Positions 34,019-46,913 of a stretch of DNA of 64,000 nt are shown in pieces. The notes below the pieces were generated by a model. That model was given only the letters and a program-made list of their open reading frames with translations, was not told the origin of the DNA and made no database searches. The stretch spans positions 5,641,501-5,705,500 of the forward strand of contig NC_079974.1 in the NCBI RefSeq assembly GCF_029852145.1. Direction: 5' to 3'. Made by a program: the position numbers and the translations under genes. How positions within the stretch are numbered: position 1 is the first letter of the stretch; each line of letters begins with the position of its first letter. The DNA comes from Microplitis mediator. Lineage: Eukaryota > Arthropoda > Insecta > Hymenoptera > Braconidae.

Positions 34019-35353
34019 TTTTAATAAGAGTTTTTAATAATGATTGTAATTTTTTGTAAATAATTTTTCATGACATGGTAATTTATTACTATAAAATATT
34101 ATTTTAGTTTTTATTATTTTTATAAATTAAATTTTAAGTATAAGTTTTGATTGTATAAATGAATCATGATTATATTTTAAAAATTTACGTTTTATTTAAT
34201 AATTTTAATATATTTTTTGTAAATAATGAAATAATAATGTAATTGAAATTAATGATAATGTACCATAGGCTCAATCTTAATTTTTAAAAAATAAAATATT
34301 GAAAAAACGAATTCCTCACTCTTTTTGATTTATCAATAAATTTTATTTTAATATAGGTAATTAATTTATATAAGTAATTTAATTTTACGACTAATAATTA
34401 ATTTCCTAAATTTCAAATCATTCGAAAATCTTCTAAAAACACAGAATAACAACAAAAAATTTAATTCAAAATTTAACTTTCTAATTTAAAAAAATAGAAA
34501 TTACTCCGGATAAAAAATTGAAAAAAAAAATACGATCCTGAAATTAGCAGATAATTAAAAATGTTCTAATTTTTTTTTCAACAATTTAATTAGAAAAATA
34601 AAAAAAAAATAAAACAATAAAAATACGCACATGTATAAAGTTCAAAAAACCCATAGGTGTAATTTTTTTAAATGTAATGTTTAAAAAAAAAATCCAAAAA
34701 TTATTAGACCTCGGCTAATTTTAGTGTCATAATATTTTTTTTTAAGTTGAAAAAAAAAGTAATTATCTAATAATTTCCTTAACAAATATAAGGTAAAAGA
34801 GCCAGTTATTGACCCTGGCCTAGTTTCTGACCTTTGTAACTTTTTTCTTACTTACTTAACCCGTTGAGAACACACGGGGTCCAGCGGGGTCTTTTTAGAT
34901 TTAAAAATGCTTCAATATTTGTCTGGAGTCCATTGGACCCTATGTGTCCTCAACGGGTTAAAAAACTATAACTTCAAAAAGAAAATCAATTTTTTCTTAA
35001 TTTATTGTAATTTATTCTGAGCCTAATTAATGGCAATTTAAAAAACATAGCAAATATCAACTAAATAAGAACAAATATTTTAGCCATAAGCGGCTGAGGA
35101 AGCGATTTTTAAGTGGAGTCTAAACAGTTTAGGTTAGGAGGATAGATAGACAAATCATAAACTAGTCGATAGAATAATTGTTTTTCTCATTAAATTAAAT
35201 TTTACATTAATTGTTATAATATAACCCCAACCAGCACTCTAAAAAAGTCAGAAACTGGGCCCCTAACCTTAGTAATGTTTCTATAAATTATAACTAAAAA
35301 ATACCGTAAAATTCTCTAAGTTTAGATTGAAAAATTATAATAATTTTATTTAT
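34019..35353 (+). other. 3' flank of copy 3
   Basis: Same gene-free sequence as 15058-16393, including the inverted 'ggacacacggggtccagc' repeat near 34860-34960. Confidence 0.65.
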
Positions 35354-36545
35354 GATACTGAAGTTAGCAGACGTCTAATAATTCTTTGTTTTTTTTTAGG
35401 CGATAAACCATAACAAAAAAATATTTTAAAAAATTGCACCTGTATTTTTTAAAATTTTCTAAATGTGCATATTTTGATTTTATTTTTTTACAATTGATTT
35501 ATTGAAAAATAACAATTCAAAAATTTTTAAATGCCTGCTAACTTCGGGATAATATTTTATTTTACTATTACTGAATGTAAATTTATTATACTAACCCTAG
35601 CAGTATTGACGTCACCGTAAAAACGTGGTGAAAACACGGAGTTTCTACGGTGTTAACTCCCTTACAGTGTTTCCACAGTGTATCGACGGAGTTACGACGG
35701 TGTTATAATGGTATACCATCATTCTATAGAAGGGCGACGTTTCTTGTGCAGTTACGAGACAAGGTTTCTCTCGTGTTTTCTTCGAGTTCACCCAGAGTTT
35801 TTATTGTGTTTTTTTGGACTTTCGTCGGTGTTTTGCCGCTGTTTTCTAGGAGTTTTCGCGGAGTTTTGTTGGGGTATCGTCGAAGTTTTAGCGGCTTTAA
35901 CACGGAGTTTTAATGGAGTTTTTGCGGAGTTTTAACGGTGTACTGTCGACATATTCTTGGAATTTTTCGATAGATTCGCGGCTTTCCAACGGTATTAAGT
36001 ATATGATGTAGTGTATACTAGAATTTGATTATGAAGTAAACGATATTTTGTTTCAAAGTAAATGATATTTTGTTTTATAACAGTGGGCCCTGGCTACTTT
36101 GTGTCCAGTAGCCACGAACCACAGTTAATAAATATTTCCCGAATTTATTTAATTTAATTATTAATTATTTTAATTATAAATTTAGATCGACTGTTACTGG
36201 TTCTGGAATCGGGAAACTTGATGTATCTCAGGAGTAGGTCTGCTCGTTCTGACCGGACACGCGGCTGAAATAGACTAATAACTATAGGACTCTGGTGATA
36301 ATTAAGTTGTATGCTCGATAAAAGTTTAACTGACTAGTTTATTTAACCAAATCCCCATAAATATATACAGTTTTCCCCTTTTTACTTAAACTATAATAAT
36401 TTTATATGTATTTACAAGTGGTCCAAGGGAATTTATCAACTCGAGACGCGTGTGTTTCTTTATAATAATGAGCGGGAATAAAATAATAAAGTAATTAACC
36501 GCGTTGAAGAGAAAGAAAATTATAATCTATATCGATATACTCGTA
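35354..36545 (+). repeat. Accessory module downstream of copy 3
   Basis: Direct repeat of 16394-18086 lacking the 16559-17058 insertion. The acggagttt array lies at 35612-35945, with a small duplication relative to the other copy. Homology ends at 36545, exactly where the SWIM element is inserted in the other copy. Confidence 0.75.
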
Positions 36546-37080
36546 ATTTGTTGAGAACTTATCAGAATCTTGATCTGCTTACTGACGATGCTGATCGACG
36601 ATTCTTCTCGGCTTGGTCCTGGTGATGTTGGTGTCCAATAGGTTTCCTCTGGCTCCTGGGATCCGCGTCGGCAAATTCTCATATAGGAAGAAACAATCGG
36701 CCCAAGCTTGGTCGAGGCTTGGCGCAAGACTTATTAACTCTGGGGAAAGCTTGAAATCCGAGCTTGGCCCATGTCTGTCTAAGCATCGAAATGATAACAC
36801 CCAGCCAAGCTTGAGTGACAGTGTTGTGCCAAGACTGCATCTTAGTATTGGCCCAATAACCAATGCCAGTATTGTGCCAAGATTGCATCTAAGTATTGGC
36901 CCAATATCGAAAGCCAGTGTTGTGCCAAGACTGTTGCTAAATAAGCACCTATGCTTATTAAAAATAAATTGAAAAAAAAAAAAAAAATATTAGTAGACAT
37001 GTGCGGGATGGTAACATATGGAAATAAATTTGTACACAGAGAAATCAGGTGGATCGACGAAACTAATTTTTTTTTTGCAT
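36546..37080. repeat. Repeat with 'ttgtgccaagactg' and 'tattggcccaat' words
   Basis: About three copies of a roughly 57-bp unit lie at 36826-36940. Frames on both strands are by-products. The rest is unassigned. Confidence 0.55.
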
Positions 37081-37081
37081 T

Positions 37082-37147
37082 TGCTGGGTCTCGAACCTGT
37101 CCTTCATGACTGCTAGGTAAGCGTCTTATCCACTAGGCTGTTACGCT
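37082..37147 (-). tRNA. tRNA-like sequence, probably a SINE head
   Basis: On the minus strand, an A-box-like CAGCCTAGTGGATAAGA and a B box GGTTCGAGACC are spaced as in a tRNA. The anticodon arm does not fold well and no clear anticodon can be given. Confidence 0.5.
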
Positions 37148-37189
37148 GTTCACAGAAGCCAGGGGTCTTTAGGTACTATTTGTTATTTA

Positions 37190-37690
37190 GACTGGTAAAC
37201 TAAGGCTTGTCACTTGTATAATGGCTGAACCTTGTCCCAAGACTGGCAAACCAAGGCTTGTCACTTGAGCATTGGCTAAACCTTGTCCCAAGACTGGCAA
37301 GCCAAGGCTTGTCACTTGAGCATTGGCTGAACCTTGTCCCAAGACTGGCAAACCAAGGCTTGTCACTTGAGCATTGGCTGGACCTTGTCCCAAGACTGGC
37401 AAACCAAGGCTTGTCACTTGTATAATGGCTGAACCTTGTCCCAAGACTGGCAAACCAAGGCTTGTCACTTGAGCATTGGCTGAACCTTGTCCCAAGACTG
37501 GCAAGCCAAGGCTTGTCACTTGAGCGTTGGCTGAATCTTGGCCCAAGACTGGCAAACCAAGGCATGTCACTTGAGTATTGGCTGAACATTGGCCCAAGAC
37601 TAGCAAACCAAGGCTTGTCACTTGAGCATTGGCTGAATCTTATCCCAAGACTGGCAAACCAAGACTCGTCACTTGAACGTTGGTCGGATC
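37190..37690. repeat. 51-bp minisatellite
   Basis: Nine or so copies of a 51-bp unit ('aaggcttgtcacttgagcat' then 'tggctgaaccttgtcccaag'). As 51 is divisible by three, several frames stay open on both strands and read as 17-residue repeats, for example VTSLGLPVLGQGSANAQ. No evidence favours a real gene. Confidence 0.85.
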
Positions 37691-38198
37691 TCGGACTAAC
37701 CTTGGGAGGCCGAGCTTCGGTAGACCAGTATTGTGCCAAGACTGGCCCCGTTGTCAATATTTTTTTTCCTACAAGGGTTGTCGCACACGAAGAAAAACCA
37801 CACCACTCACTTTATACACTTTGGTTTTAATTAATTGATCAGATAAACGAACTTTAGGTGTAATATTCAATTTGGTGTATCAAAGCAACACCACGTATCT
37901 CATTAAACAAGTTGAATTTTAATTCAAATAAATTATGAAAGACTCAATCGGAAGGTATTCGTATCACTTCTAATAAGTTAAATGAATTTAGTTTCATATC
38001 AAAAGACAAGTTCTAATAATTACTTGAGCAGAAATAATTATGCGTCGGTGCGTTTTCGCTGACCGAACTCAAGTGTCCGTCTCGGGTCAGTTCTCTGGGC
38101 CACCAACCTGCGTTGACCCCACCTAATTATGCGCAGGGACTAATTTGCGGTCCCATGCTGCGCGAAATCATCCCCCAAATTCTAGCGCAGAGACTAGA
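37691..38198. other. Unassigned interval before foldback element A
   Basis: Mixed composition, with a GC-richer part around 38040-38190. No coding or repeat signal is recognised. Confidence 0.4.
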
Positions 38199-39425
38199 TA
38201 GTCCATCGGCTGAAGAGGAGGTCCCGTAAACATTTTGTTGGCACCGGGTAAATCCAACTGTATCTTATGTATTTGGGGCCAAGGATCACGAAAATCGGGT
38301 CCATTTTGTTCAAAAGTGGTGCAAACAATTGTTTATAACAATTTAATTGTTTAAATCAAAATAACTCCCGAACGGCTGGTTTGTTGAGGCAGTGTAGGAA
38401 AAAAAAATGTTTAGAATAAAAAAATACACAAAAAAGGTATCATGTGTTTTTTTTGCATCTCAAATATTTCGCGAGATAAAATAACAAAACGAGCCGGCGC
38501 TCGGACCTCTCCCTCGCGCACTAGCGACTGCCTATGCGCGAGCTCTCTCTCCGCCAAATCGCGTCAGATGCTGGATAGGCCGGAGTTTTTTAAATTAAAA
38601 ATCATAGAAAAATAAAAAAAAAATCGATTAATTGTCGATACTACCAATCGACAGCATTTTTTCTGAAACGAATTTTTGTCGCTGTCGATTGGTAGTATCG
38701 ACATTTTTTCGATTTTTTGAACCCAATCTGGACTTTGAAAAAATCCATTTGTTTATAACATTTGTGAACAAAAAAAAAACGTTTTTGGACGATACGACAG
38801 AAATTCGTTTCATAAAAAACGCTGTCGATTGGTAGTATCGACAATTTGTCGATTTTTTGAACCCAATCTGGACTTTGAAAAAATCCATTTGTTTATAACA
38901 TTTGTGAACAAAAAAAAAAACGTCTTTTGACGATACGACAAAAATTCGTTTCAGAAAAAATGCTGTCGATTGGTATTATTGAAAATTTGTCGATTTTTTT
39001 TTTTTTTTTTTGTTTTTAATGTAAAAAACTTGAAAAAATTCCGGCCTATCCAGCATCTGACGCGATTTGGCGGAGAGAGAGCTCGCGCATAGGCAGTCGC
39101 TAGTGCACGAGGGAGAGGTCCGAGCGCCGGCTCGTTTTTTTATTATATCTCGCGAAATATTTGAGATGCAAAAAAAACACATGATACTTTTTTTGTGTAT
39201 TTTTTTATTCTGAACATTTTTTTCCTCTACACTGCCCCAACAAACCAGCCGTTCGGGAGTTATTTTGATTTAAACAATTAAATTGTTATAAACAATTGTT
39301 TGCACCACTTTTGAACAAAATGGACCCGATTTTCGTGATCCTTGGCCCAAAATACATAAGATACAGTTGGATTTACCCGGTGCCAACAAAATGTTTACGG
39401 GACCTCCTCTTCAGCCGATGGACTA
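38199..39425. mobile_element. Foldback element, copy A
   Basis: About 1.23 kb with very long inverted arms starting ATAGTCCATCGGCTGAAGAG. The arms include 'gagccggcgctcggacctct' and 'aaatcgcgtcagatgctgga'. The centre holds inverted and direct copies of 'ctgtcgattggtagtatcga' with 'gtttataacatttgtgaaca'. Apparent frames are repeat shadows. TA borders both ends. Confidence 0.88.
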
Positions 39426-39739
39426 TTACTGCTAATTTAAAAAAAATATCTCCCATTCTACGTGTCAACTTATAATAAAATCATTACAATCTATTACTAA
39501 CTTTTTTTTACATATTATCTTTTGATATTCATCCGAAAATCATCTGAAATTCATATTTGTGTCAAAATATGACTTACGCATGATATTCAGCTGATCACCT
39601 GTGAATTACCGGCGAAATTTCGCAATTTTTTACACGGGTGATGTTTAAAATTAAAACCCGAAACCTGGATGTCAATATAAAAAATAAATTTTATAATACA
39701 CATCATAATTTTTTAATTTTCAAATTACAAATTTTAAAT
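39426..39739. repeat. Spacer with a MITE-like end
   Basis: The segment 39500-39650, including 'cgcaattttttacacggg', is repeated inverted at 45010-45160. No gene is seen. Confidence 0.5.
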
Positions 39740-40372
39740 TCCAAAAATTAATTTTTCCTGCATAGACAATAAATTTTAATATTTATTTTATAATTATTTA
39801 CGTTTGAATTGTAAATGAAAGAATACCTATTTAAAATGATACTATTTACTGATTACCGTCATTATGTTATTTGTCGCCTCTTAATGTACACAGGTAATTT
39901 ATTTCCGTATACTTTAATTTTCAGAAAATTTTAAATCTATTATTTGAGACTTCGGCATAAATATATAATGACAAACTTAATTATTTGCCATTTGGTCTTT
40001 CACAGGAATAGTAATTACGTTCACACGTGAATATGCAGACCTTAATGACCATAATATTGTGAGTTCTAAGTCTAATTACCTTTTCCTAATTACATCAGGT
40101 ACATTTCTTCAGCCCCAAACTATTACTTTTTAATTACCCCCATACCCATTGTTGTGACAATTTCTTTTGTTATAAAATCCCTTAAATTTTAGTGTCTTGT
40201 CAATATTTCCTCACTTTATTCTCGAACTTCATACCCAACAGTTCGTCTGAGAATATTTCAAAAGTTACGGAAAAAACCAAATTGTGTTATTTCAAAGTGC
40301 TTAAGCTGTTCCAGTGCAGAGTAAGAAAGTTTCCAGTGAAGTTAAATTAACAGTGAAAAATTGTGAATAAAA
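39740..40372 (+). promoter_or_regulatory. Upstream region of copy 4
   Basis: Diverged counterpart of the other upstream regions, starting exactly where the AT-rich MITE ends in the other copies. A TATAAA box is kept near 40170-40176; the second TATA and the TGAGTCA word are not. Confidence 0.45.
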
Positions 40373-41477
40373 ATGGCTCAAAATTGGTATTTCAACAAAG
40401 AAGAGTTGAAGAACTCTCCTAGTTTCAAGGATGGCATCAGCGCGGAGAAGGAGCGAGATCACAAACAACAAGCCGCTTACCTTATAACTGATTTGGGCAA
40501 GCGGCTAAAGTTGTCAGAAGTCTGTGTGCACACTGCCATTGTGTACATGCACAGATTCTTTATTCACCATTCATTAGCCAAGTTTCACCGGTATGAAATT
40601 GCCACGGCAGCGATTTTTCTGGCGGCAAAGGTGGAAGAAGAGCCACAAAAATCGCAGGCGGTCATCAGCGCTCTTCATGTCTGCCTTAACAAATACGAAG
40701 CTCACCAACTGGACACTACTTTTGCCGAGAACCAGGAGAAGGTCAAGGCACTAACTTCAAATGAGCAACTTCTTCTGGGAACACTTGGATTCAAGATGGG
40801 GGTTAGTCACCCTCATCATTACATCAAGAAATTCTGTGGGGAAATAAAAGCTTGCAAGGAATTATGCAAGATTTTCCTGCAGATGGCTAATTACACTTTA
40901 CAGATGACGTCAATGTGCGTGAAATATAAACCGGCAGTTGTGGCGTCATTCTGTATTTATTTCACCATCCAATCATCGCAGTGGAAGATTCCCCAAGTCA
41001 TAGACGGGAATCTTTGGTTTTGGCTCCTCGACACCAAAGTGACCTTCGATTTACTGATTAAGATGGACAGGGAGTTCAAAGCGGTTTTAGATAAAATGTC
41101 ACCCAGGATAAAAAACTGGGTGATGGGATTATTTAAAAATTCATCGGTCAAAGTGACTGCAGTGAATCGGATAGCGACGACCCCCAGTTCATCGGATCCA
41201 GAAATTGTTTCCGGTAACCCTGAAGTCGAGAAGCCAAGGACCCGACGAAAAATCAGCTATCACGAGTATCGGTGATAGACTGATGAAGAAAAAATCTGAA
41301 TCAGATGGATCATCGACTTCTTCACCTCCTGATGTAGAAGTTCAGGATAATTTCATTGGAAGTACCTGCCAGCTTGTACCCTCAACTGAAGCGGATCTGG
41401 ACCACAGCCGTAAGCATCAAAATAATTACGACATGGGCAGTATTTTGTGTTCTGCTAAGAGACGTAAGCTTTTGTAG
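40373..41477 (+). pseudogene. Cyclin T-like copy 4 (older paralogue, frameshifted)
   Basis: The first frame encodes 300 residues with both cyclin folds, KVEEEP and HPHHY kept, and stops right after the EYR motif (41273-41275). An extra G near 41271, compared with the other copies, shifts the frame; the lost tail is readable in another frame to 41477 and ends with a basic KRRKLL. Protein identity to copies 1 and 2 is roughly 80% by eye, and several indels occur in the tail, so this copy separated first. Like the others it has no introns. It might still give a truncated cyclin-box protein. Confidence 0.88.
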
Positions 41478-42360
41478 TTTCAATAATTTTTTACTTTTTT
41501 GTACATAATTATTTATCATCCAGTTATTTTTTATTGTAAAATATTAATGTAGGTTTTATTATTTTCATAAATTAAATATTAAGTTTTTTATGTAAATAGT
41601 AAATAGTAAAATAGTAAATTATATTTTAAAAATTTACTTTTTATTTAATAAGTTTAATATATTTTTTGTAAATAATTAAATAATAATGTAATTAAAATTA
41701 ATGATAATGCACCATAGACTTAATCATGTCTTTTGAAAAATAAAATATTAATAAAACGAAATCCTCTTTTTGTTTTGATTTTAATATAATTAATTATTTT
41801 ATATAAGTAATTTTATTTTAAGAGTAATAATTAATTTTTATGACAGTAAAGTTAGCGAACATCTGACAATTTTTCAAACTTTGAAATAATAAATTAAAAT
41901 GTTTACAAAATAAAATGAAAAATTCATATTTAGACAATTCGAAATTCAGTAGATGCATTTTTTAAAAATTTTATTACTTTAATTATTTAATTTTTTTAGA
42001 TGTAATTAAAAAATTGTCGGATGTCTACTGCACTTACACTTAGTTAATTTTTCCAAATTAAATTTTTATAAAATTTTTTAATGAATGCAGAATAAAAATC
42101 AAAAATTTAGTTCAAAATATCACTTTCTATTTTTAAAAAATACAAATTATCTTCGAATAAAAAATTTAAAAAAAAAATATGATCCTGAAGTTAGCAGACA
42201 GTTAAAAATTTTCAAATGTATTTTTCAAGAATTTAATTAAAAAAAAATAATTGCTCATATATGAAATTAAAAAAACTATAGGTGCAATTTTTTAAAATGT
42301 CATGTTTGAAAAAAAAATTCAAAAATTAGACGTCGGCTACTTTCAGTGTCATAAATAGGG
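41478..42360 (+). other. 3' flank of copy 4
   Basis: Diverged form of the flank after the other copies, with four or five related segments of 'ctgaagttagcagacgtcta' type in alternating orientation (about 41840, 42010, 42185, 42330). Confidence 0.55.
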
Positions 42361-42399
42361 CCAAGATTTTTGCTTTAATTTAAAATCAAGCAATAATAA

Positions 42400-42960
42400 A
42401 TACTGGTGTCAAATTTTTGAAATTACGGAAAAAATATTGGTTGTTGAAAAAAATTTTTTAAGCAAAAGTCCTAGGAAATTTAATTAAAAAAAAAAATGTC
42501 TCTTATTATTTTTTCTTAGGACTAAAAAGAAAACCGTAATTTCAAAATTAAGATTTCCACAATTATCAAAAATTTGAATTATTCATATGAATATTAATTT
42601 TAGAATTACGGTGAAAATATTGGCCGTATAAACAAATTTTTCGAGTAAAAGTTGTTCAGAATTTAATTAAAAAAAAAAAAAATGTCTTTTATTATTTTTT
42701 CTTAGGACTAAAAAGAAAACCGTAATTTCAAAATTAAGATTTCCACAATTATCAAAAATTTGAATTATTCATATGAATATTAATTTTAGAATTACGGTGA
42801 AAATATTGGCCGTATAAACAAATTTTTCGAGTAAAAGTTGTTCAGAATTTAATTAAAAAAAAAAAAAATGTCTCTTATTATTTTTTCTTAGGACTGAAAA
42901 GAAAGCCGTAATTTGAAAATTCAGATTTTCATAATTCTTAAAAATTAGAATTATTAAAAT
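42400..42960 (+). repeat. 186-bp tandem repeat
   Basis: The phrase 'ttcttaggactaaaaagaaa' recurs at 42513, 42699 and 42885, a period of 186 bp. The first two units are nearly identical; the third is partial and more diverged. Confidence 0.85.
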
Positions 42961-43083
42961 AAATAAATAGAAACTTTATTGATATAAAATTCTTGAATTT
43001 TTGAGGTCGGGAAGAGAAAAATCGGTTTATTAGTGGAAGCAGACAAAAAATATCGAAACATATTTTGAAAATTATGAATTTTT

Positions 43084-43825
43084 AACTTCCCGCTAAGAAA
43101 ATTGTAAATTTTCAAAAATTCGGGAAGTTATTGGTTTCTGTCCGATTTACGAAAATCGAATTTCCATCAGATGTCGACGTTTTGAGGTCCTAGGAAGCTA
43201 TTCTGACTTATTTCAAGATCATATCCGAGTGTATGTATGTACGTACGTACGTACGTATGTAAATACCTGTATCTTTTGAACGGATGAACCGCTTTTGAAC
43301 TTTAAGGTGTCATTCGACGCGGATTGTCAATATCTTGAAGCCGTGAGAAAATTGAGCTTGATCGGTAGGGCTCGTTCAGAGATATTCCAAAAATAAAATT
43401 TTTTCAAAAATGTTTTTTTTGGATAACTTTTAATGTGCTCCATAGATTGATTCCAAAATGAACTGGGCTCTAGAGCTTTATAAGCCGCGTCGGATGCCAC
43501 TTCAACCATCAAAATCGGTTTATTCGTTCAAAAGAAACCGTTGTCGAAAGAATTAAAAAAAAAAATTTTTATTTTTTCTGAAATATCTCAAAAACAACTC
43601 GATAAATCGAATTCAAAATTTGATCAGCTTTAGAACTTGATAAAACGCGTCGATTGCCACCTCAACCGTCTCAATCGGTTTATTCGTTTGAGAGATATCG
43701 TTGGAGAAAAAATGGTGAAAAACGTTTTTTTTCGAAAACATCAGCATACAAACGTATTTTCGAGCTCGAAAATGTATTCACAATAATGTTTTCGAGGTTC
43801 TTGAGCTCGAAAACAGCGGGAAGTT
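43084..43825. mobile_element. 742-bp repeat bounded by AACTTCCCGCT
   Basis: AACTTCCCGCT at the left end is matched by AGCGGGAAGTT at the right. It holds a (GTAC)n microsatellite at 43229-43262, and three related segments about 'gaacggatgaaccgcttttg' and 'tcaatcggtttattcgtt'. Sequence just past the right end ('gcccgcagggtcaac') recurs at 58480. No transposase is seen. Confidence 0.6.
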
Positions 43826-44240
43826 TTGGGGCTGGCCCGCAGGGTCAACTGACAGACCTATTTTTTTTTCATTTGTTGCTTTCATTTTATACTCAATACT
43901 CTAATTCAGTATAATAAATTGCGATGTAGTCAGTAAAAATTTTTAAAATAAATTTAAATATGTTGCTTTGTCAAAATTACAAATTTTATAATGCCGTCAT
44001 GCTATACAATACGTATAGTAATTTTTCTATAAAATATTACATGAAAAATACCGTAAAATTCTCTAAGTGTAGATTGAAAAGTTAAAATTATTTTATTTTA
44101 TTATTCCTGTAAGTAAATTAATTACACTTGAGTACCCAAGATGTCAAAGAAAATCATCGAGTGTCAAAATTTTTATCACCGAAAAATTCCATATAATTTT
44201 TATAGGCCACCGAAAATTATACAAAATTTTTCTCGTGACT
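43826..44240. other. Unassigned AT-rich interval
   Basis: No gene is seen. A short piece near 44050-44110 resembles the flank sequence 'taccgtaaaattctctaagt' found next to the cyclin T-like segments. Confidence 0.4.
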
Positions 44241-44254
44241 TTGATTACATTGTC

Positions 44255-44515
44255 ATTGAATCGCAGATACCGACGCAATTACTATTGTTATTATTTTGTA
44301 TCGGTAACTGCGAGCCACTCACAGGTGAGAAAATTTCCCCTCTCTTTAAAAAAAATTCAATTGGCTCGCGGATACCGACGCAGTTATTTTTCTGATTACT
44401 TTGCATCGGTAATTGCGAGCCACTCACAGATGAGAAAATTTTTCCTCCACTGCTAAATAAGTTCTCATTGGGTCGCCAATACCGATGCGACTATTATTGT
44501 TGTTATTTTTTTCAG
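44255..44515. repeat. About 115-bp tandem repeat
   Basis: Roughly two and a half copies of a unit with 'gataccgacgcaattactat' and 'gcgagccactcacaggtgag'. The open frames on both strands are repeat-derived. Confidence 0.7.
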
Positions 44516-44817
44516 AACTAACTTCTAACATAAAGGGATTTTTTTTAACAAAATTTTTTAGCCAAAATGAAACACAAACACTAAATAAATATAAAAACAC
44601 AAAATTAAAACATATCAACAAACTTTGTAAAGTTTGCGAGCAAACGGGTACAAAATAATATAACTTAAGAAACATAAACTATGTAACAACAAACATGTAA
44701 TAACTAAAATGATAAATAAAGAGAATTTTAAGAGTAAAGTAACTTTTAACAAAATTTCATGTAACTCTTTCACTATTTTTTCTGATTAACCGCAACTCAA
44801 ATTTTACCACCAATCTT

Positions 44818-44896
44818 CCCACACGGAAAAATTATATATGCGGCATATATTCAGATTTGCCCGAATATATACGGATATATAATTTTTCCGTGTGGG
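44818..44896. mobile_element. 79-bp palindromic MITE
   Basis: CCCACACGGAAAAATTATAT and its inverse enclose a short AT-rich centre. The sequence can fold nearly end to end. Confidence 0.75.
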
Positions 44897-45566
44897 TTTC
44901 CCGACGGAGATTCGGGAGATCCGAACCCTGGTCCATCTTGACCATACCCGGTAAACTGGCTGCATACACCCCCAATCTTCAAGTCTTTTTAAGTAAAAAA
45001 TGAACTTAAAAAATTGCCCGTGTAAAAAAGTTGCGGTATTCCACAGGTGATCCGCTGAATATCATGTGGAAGTAAGATTTTGACACAAATATATGAATTT
45101 CAGATGAATTCCTGATGAATACACAAAGATAGTATAGAAATATAGTTTTAGTGATAGATTGTATGAAAAATTCTATTACAAAAAAAAATTTTTTTTACGG
45201 GGAATTTGGGAGTTTTTTTAGCGAAGTGATCTCGGAGTGATGTGGATTTTATGTCATTCCCAACTCACTCCTGTCCGGAGTTTCAACATTTCAATGAATT
45301 TATATTAAACTGTTAAACACTTCGCGAATTTTTTTTTAGTGCATTGACCTAAAAGAGCTTTAATTGGTAAATTTTTCAAATTCATTTTAGTTTAGAAAAA
45401 AAAAAATTTTTTTGTAGAAAATTTTTTTTCAGGTGGTCCATTATGCCCCAGATATCGCCGATCAGCTTAAAATATCAAAAATAACATGATTTGACCGAAA
45501 ATGAAAGAAAAAAAATTACTAAATTTTTAAGGGGGGCCTTCATGCCCCAGGTTCCCCTATTACTTC
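44897..45566. other. Unassigned interval with a repeated MITE fragment
   Basis: The part 45010-45160 is the inverse of 39500-39650. The part 45430-45560 contains 'ggggggccttcatgcccc'-type words reminiscent of the repeat at 2240-2400. No gene is seen. Confidence 0.4.
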
Positions 45567-46913
45567 GTTATAGTCCATCGGCTGAAGAGGAGGTCCCGTA
45601 AACATTTTGTTGGCACCGGGTAAATCCAACTGTATCTTATGTATTTTGGGCCAAGGATCACGAAAATCGGGTCCATTTTGTTCAAAAGTGGTGCAAACAA
45701 TTGTTTATAACAATTTAATTGTTTAAATCAAAATAACTCCCGAACGGCTGGTTTGTTGGGGCAGTGTAGAGGAAAAAAAATGTTTTTTACATTAAAAATC
45801 ATAGAAAAATAAAAAAAAAAATCGATTAATTGTTGATACTACCAATCGACAGCATTTTTTCTGAAACGAATTTTTGTCGTATCGTCAAGAGACGTTTTTT
45901 TTTTTGTTCACAAATGTTATAAACAAGTGGATTTTTTCAAAGTCTAGATTGGAATAAAAAAATCGATAAAATGTTGATACTACCAATCGACAGCATTTTT
46001 TCTGAAACGAATTTTTGTCGTATCGTCAAAAGAAGTTTTTTTTTTTGTTCACAAATGTTATAAACAAATGGATTTTTTCAGTCTAGATTGGGATAAAAAA
46101 ATCGATAAAATGTTGAAACTACCAATCGACAGCATTTTTTCTGAAACGAATTTTTGTCGTATCGTCAAAAGACGTTTTTTTTTTGTTCACAAATGTTATA
46201 AACAAATGGATTTTTTCAAAGTCCAGATTGGGTTCAAAAAATCGAAAAAATGTCGATAATACCAAAAAACGTCTTTTGTGGATACAACAGAAATTTGTGT
46301 CATAAAAAATGCTGTCGATTGGTAGTATCAACATTTTATCGATTTTTTTATCCCAATCTAGACTTTGAAAAAATCCATTTGTTTATAACATTCGTGAACA
46401 AAAAAAAAAACGTCTTTTGACGATACGACAAAAATTCGTTTCAGAAAAAATGCTGTCGATTGGTATTATCGACAATTAATCGATTTTTTTTTTATTTTTC
46501 TATGATTTTTAATTTAAAAAACTTAGAAAAATTCCGGCCTATCCAGCATCTGACGCGATTTGGCGGAGAGAGAGCTCGCGCATAGGCAGTGCGCGAGGGA
46601 GAAGTCCGAGCGCCGGCTCGTTTTTTTATTATATCTCGCGAAATATTTGAGATGCAAAGAAAACACATGATACCTTTTTTGTGTATTTTTTTATTCTGAA
46701 CATTTTTTTCCTCTACACTGCACCAACAAACCAGCCGTTCGGGAGTTTTTTTGATTTAAACAATTAAATTGTTATAAACAATTGTTTGCACCACTTTTGA
46801 ACAAAATGGACCCGATTTTCGTGATACTTGGCCCCAAATACATAAGATACAGTTGGATTTACCCGGTGCCCAAAAAAATGTTTACGGGACCTCCTCTTCA
46901 GCCGATGGACTAT
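45567..46913. mobile_element. Foldback element, copy B
   Basis: Same family as 38199-39425, with ATAGTCCATCGGCTGAAGAG ends. The left arm is shorter, and the core has about four direct or inverted copies of the 'accaatcgacagcatttttt' unit. It ends within the hairpin element at 46914. Small frames here are shadows. Confidence 0.85.

Noticed and set aside
35600..36545. LTR of a retrotransposon
   Set aside because: No TG...CA-bounded direct repeat pair, primer-binding site or polypurine tract could be identified.
37187..37757. 144- and 185-residue minus-strand frames with 17-residue repeats
   Set aside because: They come from the 51-bp tandem repeat, and other frames are open too.
43229..43262. 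CRISPR-like or regulatory GTAC array
   Set aside because: A simple (GTAC)n microsatellite without spacers.
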